A DNA stretch of 12,288 nt from NCBI GenBank assembly GCA_945906015.1, contig CAMDQV010000035.1, positions 1-12,288 of the forward strand. Direction: 5' to 3'. Position 1 is the first letter of the stretch. The number at the start of each line of letters is the position of its first letter. This document shows positions 8,053 through 12,288 of the stretch, in pieces. Under the pieces are notes generated by a model. That model saw only the letters and a list, made by a program, of their open reading frames with translations, had not been told where the DNA came from and searched no databases. Source of the stretch: Pedobacter schmidteae. Lineage in GTDB: Bacteria > Bacteroidota > Bacteroidia > Sphingobacteriales > Sphingobacteriaceae. A program made the translations under genes and the position numbers.

Positions 8053-8083
8053 GTTTATAGTTTTAAAAGATAAAACTATAAAC
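8053..8083 (-). promoter_or_regulatory. 13-bp perfect hairpin in the 5' leader of the NlpC/P60 gene
   Basis: On the plus strand GTTTATAGTTTTA (8053-8065), a 5-nt spacer AAAGA (8066-8070), then TAAAACTATAAAC (8071-8083): two 13-nt arms with no mismatch. It lies 14 nt upstream of the ATG of the minus-strand gene and downstream of the predicted promoter, so it would be in the mRNA leader. It is AT-rich, with no U-tract that would make a convincing terminator. Roles consistent with the position are mRNA stabilisation, control of ribosome access, or a DNA operator for a dimeric regulator; the sequence does not decide between them. Confidence 0.6.
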
Positions 8084-8115
8084 GTATTCATACTCTTTAT
8101 AAATTAATAATATAA

Positions 8116-8146
8116 CAAAGATAAGAAATTTTCTCTTTTAAAACAA
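8116..8146 (-). promoter_or_regulatory. Bacteroidota-type promoter of the NlpC/P60 gene
   Basis: Read on the minus strand, TATCTTTG (8123-8116) matches TAnnTTTG exactly, and TTG (8146-8144) lies upstream with a 20-nt spacer. The predicted transcript start is near 8110, about 70 nt before the start codon at 8038. Confidence 0.6.
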
Positions 8147-8262
8147 GGGGAATTGCTTTACCGACATTTTAACAACCTGCTTATAAGAAGTAAAATGAAA
8201 AAAAATAAGGATTAATAGTGCAAACAAAACACTTGGCTATTCTTTTTTTAGGAAGATATGGT

Positions 8263-8270
8263 TAGATTTG
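8263..8270 (+). promoter_or_regulatory. -7 box of the pdhA-pdhC promoter
   Basis: TAGATTTG is an exact match to the Bacteroidota -7 consensus. The -33 element is weak: the nearest TTG (8233-8235) has a 27-nt spacer, longer than usual. The box overlaps a possible TTG start at 8268, which therefore cannot be translated from this promoter; the transcript would begin near 8277 and leave about 40 nt before the ATG at 8316. Confidence 0.5.
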
Positions 8271-8315
8271 TCGTCCCTAGAAAAGACTAAACGAGATTTA
8301 TACATACGATTACGA

Positions 8316-9311
8316 ATGAGTTCAATAGAAATTACGAAAGAAACCTATCTGCAGTGGTACGAATCAATGCTTTTGATGCGCAAATTTGAAGAGAAAGCAG
8401 GACAACTTTATGGTCAGCAAAAGATCAGAGGATTTTGTCACCTGTATATCGGACAAGAAGCAGTAATGGCTGGCGCAATGTCAGTTTTAAGACCTGAAGA
8501 TTCTATGATCACTGCTTATCGCGATCACGCGCATGCACTGGCTAAAGGTATGGGTGCTAATGAAGTTATGGCAGAATTATATGGAAAAGCTACCGGATGT
8601 TCAAAAGGTAAAGGCGGTTCAATGCACATGTTCAGCAAAGAAAAGAAATTTTTCGGTGGGCATGGTATAGTAGGCGGACAGATTCCTTTGGGTGCCGGTA
8701 TTGCCTTTGCAGAGCAATACAACGGAACCGATAATGTATGTGTTTGTTATATGGGTGATGGTGCTGTTCGTCAGGGAGCACTGAATGAAACCTTTAATAT
8801 GGCAATGTTGTGGAAGTTACCTGTAATTTTTGTTTGCGAAAACAATGGTTATGCAATGGGAACATCTGTGGTTCGTACTACCAATATGGTTGATATCTAT
8901 AAAATTGGACTTGGTTTTGATATGCCATGTGCTCCGGTTGATGGCATGGATCCGGTTGCTGTACATACTGCCATGGATGAAGCAGTTCAGAGAGCAAGAA
9001 GAGGAGATGGTCCTACATTTTTAGAAGCCAGAACTTACCGTTATAAAGGGCATTCAATGTCTGATCCAGCTAAATACCGTACAAAAGAAGAAGTTGAGAT
9101 TTATAAGGCAAAAGATCCTATTGAGGTTGTTAAAGCTGCAATAGAAGATAAAAAATATGCAGATGAAGCCTGGTTTGAAGAGATTAGCAATAAAATTAAA
9201 GCGATTGTTGATGAATCGGTTAAATTCTCTGAAGAGTCACCATGGCCAGATCCATCCGAATTATATAATGATGTGTATGTTCAATCTGACTATCCATATA
9301 TCCGCGACTAA
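8316..9311 (+). CDS. pdhA: Pyruvate dehydrogenase E1 component, alpha subunit
   Basis: The E1-alpha subunit (331 aa) binds thiamine diphosphate with E1-beta, decarboxylates pyruvate and passes the acetyl group to the lipoyl domains of E2. The TPP-binding motif begins at GDGAVRQG (147-154) and ends at ENNGYAMGT (175-183), with Asn177 closing the GDG-x-N motif. MHMFS and GGHGIVGGQIPLGAG are the usual pyrophosphate-side elements, and YRYKGHSMSDP is the conserved loop that in mitochondria carries the phosphorylated serines. The start is placed at ATG 8316 (MSSIEITKETY), where homologues begin; an upstream extension from TTG 8268 overlaps the promoter. The length fits a heterotetrameric E1, not the single-chain AceE type. 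pdhC follows after 36 nt and is presumably cotranscribed. No E1-beta gene is adjacent, so pdhB must lie elsewhere. Branched-chain 2-oxoacid E1 is an alternative, less likely given the E2 partner. Confidence 0.95.
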   Translation: MSSIEITKETYLQWYESMLLMRKFEEKAGQLYGQQKIRGFCHLYIGQEAVMAGAMSVLRPEDSMITAYRDHAHALAKGMGANEVMAELYGKATGCSKGKGGSMHMFSKEKKFFGGHGIVGGQIPLGAGIAFAEQYNGTDNVCVCYMGDGAVRQGALNETFNMAMLWKLPVIFVCENNGYAMGTSVVRTTNMVDIYKIGLGFDMPCAPVDGMDPVAVHTAMDEAVQRARRGDGPTFLEARTYRYKGHSMSDPAKYRTKEEVEIYKAKDPIEVVKAAIEDKKYADEAWFEEISNKIKAIVDESVKFSEESPWPDPSELYNDVYVQSDYPYIRD

Positions 9312-9347
9312 TCAAAACTTTTATACAATACTAATCTGTAAATAATA

Positions 9348-10997
9348 ATGGCTGAAGTAGTTAAAATGCCTAAGATGAGCGATACGATGACAGATGGTGT
9401 TATCGCAAAGTGGCATAAAAAAGTTGGTGATAAAATTAGTTCAGGTGATCTGGTTGCTGAAATCGAAACAGACAAAGCCACTATGGACTTTGAGTCTTTC
9501 CAGGAAGGAACGTTATTATATATAGGTGCTAAAGAGGGCGAAGCAGCCCCCGTTGATTCAGTTATTGCCATTCTGGGCCAAGAAGGTGAAGATTTTCAGT
9601 CACTATTAATTGGGGCAGGCACTCCAGTAGTAAGTGCTCCAGAAGCTAAATCAGCTGAAAGTAAACCTGCTGAAGTTGTTATAGCAACAGAACAAGTTTC
9701 AGGTAATAGTGACGCAGATGCAGAAGCAATGGGTGCTACGATTATTCGTATGCCGCTTTTAAGTGATACGATGACTGAAGGTGTTATTGCAGTATGGCAC
9801 AAAAAAGTAGGTGATAAAGTAAAAAGTGATGATGCCCTTGCTGATGTAGAAACAGATAAGGCTACAATGGAAGTGATCGGCTATGCCGATGGTTCTCTTT
9901 TGTATGTTGGTGTTGAAAAAGGACAGGCGGCAAAAGTTAATGATATCATTGCCATAGTGGGTAAAGAAGGTACTGATGTTTCTGTCTTACTTAAGTCAGG
10001 TTCAAAGCCAAAAGCTGTTGCTGCTGTGGTAGCAGTTGAAAAGCCTCAAGCGGCTGCAGCAGTTGAATCAGTACAAATAGTTCATACTCATTCTGATTCA
10101 ACTTCTCGTTTGAAGGCGTCTCCGCTGGCTCGTAAAATTGCAAAAGATAAAGGTATAGATCTGGCTCAGGTAAAGGGAAGTGCTGAAGGTGGAAGGATCG
10201 TTAAAAAAGATATTGAAGGATTTACTCCTTCGGCTGTAAAAGCTATAGTTGATGCTCCCGAAGAAGCAAAAGCTGTCGAAGTTGTAGCAGTACCGGTTCC
10301 ACAATTTACCGGTGTAGAAAAATATACTGAGAAGTCGGTTTCTCAAATGCGTAAGGTTATTGCCAAGCGTCTTTCTGAAAGCTTGTTTACTGCTCCTCAT
10401 TTCTATCTTACCATGTCAATTGATATGGATAGTGCGATGCAGGCTCGTGCAAAGATTAATGAATTTGCTTCAGTGAAAATCTCATTTAATGATATTGTTC
10501 TAAAAGCTGTTGCTGTTGCGTTAAAGCAACATCCAAATGTTAATTCATCCTGGTTGGAAGATAAGATTCGTTATAACGAGCATGTCAATATTGGTGTTGC
10601 AGTTGCGGTAGAAGATGGCCTGTTAGTTCCAGTAGTTCGTTTCGCTGATGGAAAATCACTTTCTCATATTTCTGCAGAAGTAAAAGATTTTGCACTGCGT
10701 GCAAAAACTAAAAAACTGCAGCCTCAAGACTGGGAAGGTTCTACCTTCACTATCTCAAATCTGGGAATGTTTGGTATTGATGAATTTACTGCTATTATTA
10801 ATCCTCCGGATGCCTGTATTTTGGCAGTTGGTGGAATACAGCAGGTTCCGGTTGTTAAGAATGGCGCTGTTGTACCGGGTAATGTAATGAAGGTTACCTT
10901 AAGCTGTGATCATCGTGTTGTTGACGGTGCTACCGGATCAGCATTTTTACAAACATTGAAAGCTTTACTTGAGGAGCCAGTGAGGTTGTTGGTGTAG
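9348..10997 (+). CDS. pdhC: Pyruvate dehydrogenase E2, dihydrolipoamide acetyltransferase with two lipoyl domains
   Basis: The structural core and acetyltransferase of the pyruvate dehydrogenase complex (549 aa, cytoplasmic). Lipoyl domain 1 is about 2-77 with the lipoylated Lys43 in ETDKATM; lipoyl domain 2 is about 129-206 with Lys171 in the same motif. An Ala/Val/Pro-rich flexible linker follows (about 210-250), then the peripheral subunit-binding domain (about 254-292, SRLKASPLARKIAKDKGID onward) and the catalytic domain (about 323-549). Catalysis uses DHRVVDG near the C-terminus, His522 and Asp526. The two lipoyl domains are offset by exactly 128 codons and remain alike at DNA level (for example 9378-9440 against 9762-9824), which points to an internal duplication. 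It is the downstream gene of pdhA. Its TAG stop (10995-10997) runs directly into a tandem repeat. Confidence 0.97.
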   Translation: MAEVVKMPKMSDTMTDGVIAKWHKKVGDKISSGDLVAEIETDKATMDFESFQEGTLLYIGAKEGEAAPVDSVIAILGQEGEDFQSLLIGAGTPVVSAPEAKSAESKPAEVVIATEQVSGNSDADAEAMGATIIRMPLLSDTMTEGVIAVWHKKVGDKVKSDDALADVETDKATMEVIGYADGSLLYVGVEKGQAAKVNDIIAIVGKEGTDVSVLLKSGSKPKAVAAVVAVEKPQAAAAVESVQIVHTHSDSTSRLKASPLARKIAKDKGIDLAQVKGSAEGGRIVKKDIEGFTPSAVKAIVDAPEEAKAVEVVAVPVPQFTGVEKYTEKSVSQMRKVIAKRLSESLFTAPHFYLTMSIDMDSAMQARAKINEFASVKISFNDIVLKAVAVALKQHPNVNSSWLEDKIRYNEHVNIGVAVAVEDGLLVPVVRFADGKSLSHISAEVKDFALRAKTKKLQPQDWEGSTFTISNLGMFGIDEFTAIINPPDACILAVGGIQQVPVVKNGAVVPGNVMKVTLSCDHRVVDGATGSAFLQTLKALLEEPVRLLV

Positions 10998-11082
10998 GGA
11001 GGCAAAAAGTATGAAGCCTGAAGTATGAGGTATGAGGCAGGGAGGTAAAAAGTATGAAGCCTGAAGTATGAGGCCTGAGGCA
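10997..11082 (+). repeat. Tandem 43-bp repeat (two units) made of TGA-containing heptamers
   Basis: Two adjacent 43-bp units, 10997-11039 and 11040-11082, agree at 40 of 43 positions. Each opens with GGGAGGYAAAA and continues with four 7-nt steps of consensus RGYMTGA (AGTATGA, AGCCTGA, AGTATGA, then GGTATGA or GGCCTGA) and GGCA. A decayed third start (GGGGGTGGGTAAAAAAAT, 11083-11100) follows. The array's first base is the last base of the pdhC stop codon. TGA occurs at 11012, 11019, 11026 and 11033 and again 43 nt later, giving stops in all three plus frames. I believe similar short repeats are scattered in some Sphingobacteriaceae genomes, but I cannot verify this here. Confidence 0.9.
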
Positions 11083-11132
11083 GGGGGTGGGTAAAAAAAT
11101 TTACTATTACAAGAAATTTGTGTCTTATTAAT

Positions 11133-11145
11133 CCTCAGACCTCAT
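11133..11145 (-). repeat. Inverted partial copy of the heptamer repeat
   Basis: Read on the minus strand, this is ATGAGGTCTGAGG, matching ATGAGGCCTGAGG at 11068-11080 at 12 of 13 positions. It lies at the 3' end of the convergent DUF4197-like gene, whose TGA stop (11144-11142) is part of it. The two arms face each other across a 52-nt loop and could form a long-range stem between the convergent genes. Confidence 0.7.
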
Positions 11146-11882
11146 TTCCCATTTCTGTCGGCAAAAGCAAATGCCTTTTGCAACAAGGCCGTGCTACGAG
11201 CCCCTGAATTCGATCGAATCTTTAATTCTTCCTGCTCAATTTCATGAAATAATCCTTCCATGGCCTTTTGCGTTGCATAATCACTAAGGTCAGTATTTAC
11301 TTTACTTGCCAGAGGAATCTGGTTGTATTTTGTGCTCAAATCAGTCCAATAACGGCTAGTTTCTGTTTTTGCCAGTGAAGTTTGAATGATGGGTTGAAAT
11401 TTTGATCTTAGAGCAGCACCGGTAACACGCTGAAAATAAGATGTTGCAGCATTTTTCTGTTTGCTTAATAAAATATTCTGTGCATCCTGAATACTCATTT
11501 CCTTGAGTGCAGAAATAAATATGGGTTTGGCTTCTTTTGCAGCTAATTCAGCCGCCCGGTTTAGACTCACTATAAAATCATCGCATGCCTTATTCATTCC
11601 TAGGCTTCTCAGGGTTTTTTCAACTTTCTTTGCTTCTGGTGGAAAAAGGAGTTTTACTGCATCATTCCCTAAAAAGCCATTTGCTATTGATAGGCGGTCT
11701 GTACCAGCAGAAATGCCAATTTCCAGTGCCTCTTTTATGGCTGAACCAATTTCAGCTGGACTTGGATTGCCTGGTTTTGCCAAGTTTGCCGCATCCTTAA
11801 TTACTTGAGGTATTTTGAATTGGGCAGTCGAATTTTTTACAAGTAGCAATAATAGTACAGGTATTATAAAAATTGATTTCAT
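11142..11882 (-). CDS. DUF4197-family exported protein
   Basis: A 246-residue protein with a clear signal peptide (1-20, ending NSTA before Q21) and no lipobox, so probably periplasmic. The body is mostly alpha-helical. The pattern IKEALEIGISAGTDRL (about 48-63), NDAVKLLFPPEAKKVEKTL, then SLNRAAELAAKEAKPIF, a central YFQRVTGAAL region and the C-terminal LSDYATQKAMEGLF followed by EIEQEELKIR matches what I recall of DUF4197, a family of unknown function. It is transcribed toward pdhC, with 144 nt between the two stop codons. I see no strong TAnnTTTG box upstream of 11882, only a TA-rich partial match near 11920. Its function is unknown and the neighbours do not suggest one. Confidence 0.85.
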   Translation of the reverse strand: MKSIFIIPVLLLLLVKNSTAQFKIPQVIKDAANLAKPGNPSPAEIGSAIKEALEIGISAGTDRLSIANGFLGNDAVKLLFPPEAKKVEKTLRSLGMNKACDDFIVSLNRAAELAAKEAKPIFISALKEMSIQDAQNILLSKQKNAATSYFQRVTGAALRSKFQPIIQTSLAKTETSRYWTDLSTKYNQIPLASKVNTDLSDYATQKAMEGLFHEIEQEELKIRSNSGARSTALLQKAFAFADRNGK

Positions 11883-12063
11883 TCTTTTATTTTGATTTTT
11901 AATAACGATTTAAAATTCAATATAGTATTTTTCTATTCTTTTGATCAGGAATGGTTTTGATTGGAAATCAGCAGCTGTCAGCTCATCCATTAAAACAGGC
12001 AGGGTTGAGGTTATTTTTAATATTAATTCAACTTTCAAGAGATTATCAGCACTATAAATTGTG

Positions 12064-12071
12064 TAAATTTG
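12064..12071 (+). promoter_or_regulatory. -7 box upstream of the M1 peptidase gene
   Basis: TAAATTTG is an exact TAnnTTTG match 16 nt upstream of the ATG at 12088, implying a leader of only about 10 nt. I do not see a good -33 TTTG at normal spacing. The intergenic stretch 11883-12063 holds nothing else I can name. Confidence 0.45.
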
Positions 12072-12087
12072 ATTTTGAATCATAAAA

Positions 12088-12288
12088 ATGAGGAAATTAA
12101 TTCTATTAATTCCAGTAGTATTTGCCCTATCGTGTCAGCAAAAAGCTTCAGATAAAAATACTGCTCTAGCTATAGTTAAGGATGTTCATTCATTTGCAGA
12201 ACCTGAAAAAGCAATTGTAAAGCATATGGATCTCAATGTCGATTTTTCAACATAATTAATTTCCGGGAAAGCTTCATGGGCAAAAAAA
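12088..12288 (+). pseudogene. N-terminus of an M1-family aminopeptidase lipoprotein, interrupted by in-frame TAA; runs off the window
   Basis: From ATG 12088 the frame reads a lipoprotein signal peptide with lipobox A-L-S-C (13-16, Cys16), followed by DVHSFAEPEKAIVKHMDLNV (32-51) and DFST, then TAA at 12253-12255 (codon 56), then LISGKASWAKK to the window edge. The regions before and after the stop align without a gap to the N-terminal saddle domain of M1 peptidases of the leukotriene A4 hydrolase kind (human: VDFTRRTLTGTAALTV), with the stop at a position normally Lys or Arg-like. A single change, for example AAA or CAA to TAA, would explain it. The HExxH zinc site lies beyond the window. 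Only 55 codons precede the stop, so no active enzyme is expected unless the base is a sequencing error or the stop is read through. M1 assignment is moderately sure; pseudogene status is less so. Confidence 0.6.

Noticed and set aside
8268..8315. A 16-codon extension of PdhA starting at TTG 8268
   Set aside because: TTG 8268 is itself part of the TAGATTTG promoter box, and E1-alpha homology begins after ATG 8316.
10098..10400. A 100-codon reverse-strand frame inside pdhC
   Set aside because: It is Ser/Phe/Tyr-rich low-complexity sequence antisense to the subunit-binding domain and linker of a well-supported gene, with no motifs of its own.
10997..11100. CRISPR array
   Set aside because: The units are directly adjacent with no variable spacers, and no cas gene is in the window.
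11503..11808. Plus-strand frames of 71-101 codons antisense to the DUF4197-like gene
   Set aside because: The minus-strand frame has a signal peptide and family-like pattern; the antisense frames show neither.
1..12288. Mobile element, toxin-antitoxin or defence system
   Set aside because: No transposase, integrase, terminal repeats, nuclease or toxin-like small gene pair was found; gene content is housekeeping and base composition looks even.

Overview
The window looks like chromosomal DNA of a Bacteroidota bacterium, most likely Sphingobacteriaceae (Pedobacter or a relative). The grounds are an AT-rich composition, almost no Shine-Dalgarno sequences, four perfect matches to the Bacteroidota -7 promoter box TAnnTTTG placed just upstream of gene starts, an ABC permease that resembles the Bacteroidota family DUF5687, and a pyruvate dehydrogenase E1-alpha gene followed directly by E2. 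The family placement is inference; no rRNA or tRNA is present to confirm it.

Layout. Positions 3456 down to 1 hold a tight minus-strand run of four genes: a polytopic ABC permease, its ATPase, an atypical short-chain dehydrogenase, and the N-terminal part of a secreted SMP-30/gluconolactonase-like protein cut by the window edge. An AT-rich gap of about 590 bp separates this run from a plus-strand tail-specific protease (Prc family, 4044-6197) that ends in a strong intrinsic terminator. Next, on the minus strand, are an SPFH/band 7 membrane protein (6337-7269) and a secreted NlpC/P60 cell-wall hydrolase (7493-8038) with a 13-bp perfect hairpin in its leader. From 8316 the plus strand carries pdhA (E1-alpha) and pdhC (E2, two lipoyl domains). 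A tandem 43-bp repeat built of TGA-containing heptamers begins at the stop codon of pdhC. A convergent minus-strand DUF4197-family gene follows (11142-11882). The window ends in the first codons of an apparent M1-family aminopeptidase lipoprotein interrupted by an in-frame TAA.

How the genes fit together. Most of the window is housekeeping. The middle block is an envelope neighbourhood: in E. coli, Prc is the protease that removes an NlpC/P60 endopeptidase (MepS/Spr), so a Prc homologue about 1.3 kb from a Spr-like hydrolase, with an SPFH scaffold between them, is a suggestive association. The pyruvate dehydrogenase pair lacks an adjacent E1-beta and DihydrolipoylDH gene, which must be encoded elsewhere.

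I do not see a clear new defence or mobile system. The signals most worth a second look are the heptamer repeat that abuts the stop codons of two convergent genes, the nonsense codon in the M1 peptidase, the 5' leader hairpin of the NlpC/P60 gene, and the dehydrogenase that lacks the YxxxK catalytic pair. Two start codons (Prc and PdhA) were placed at ATG rather than at upstream TTG codons because the -7 promoter boxes overlap or follow those TTG codons.
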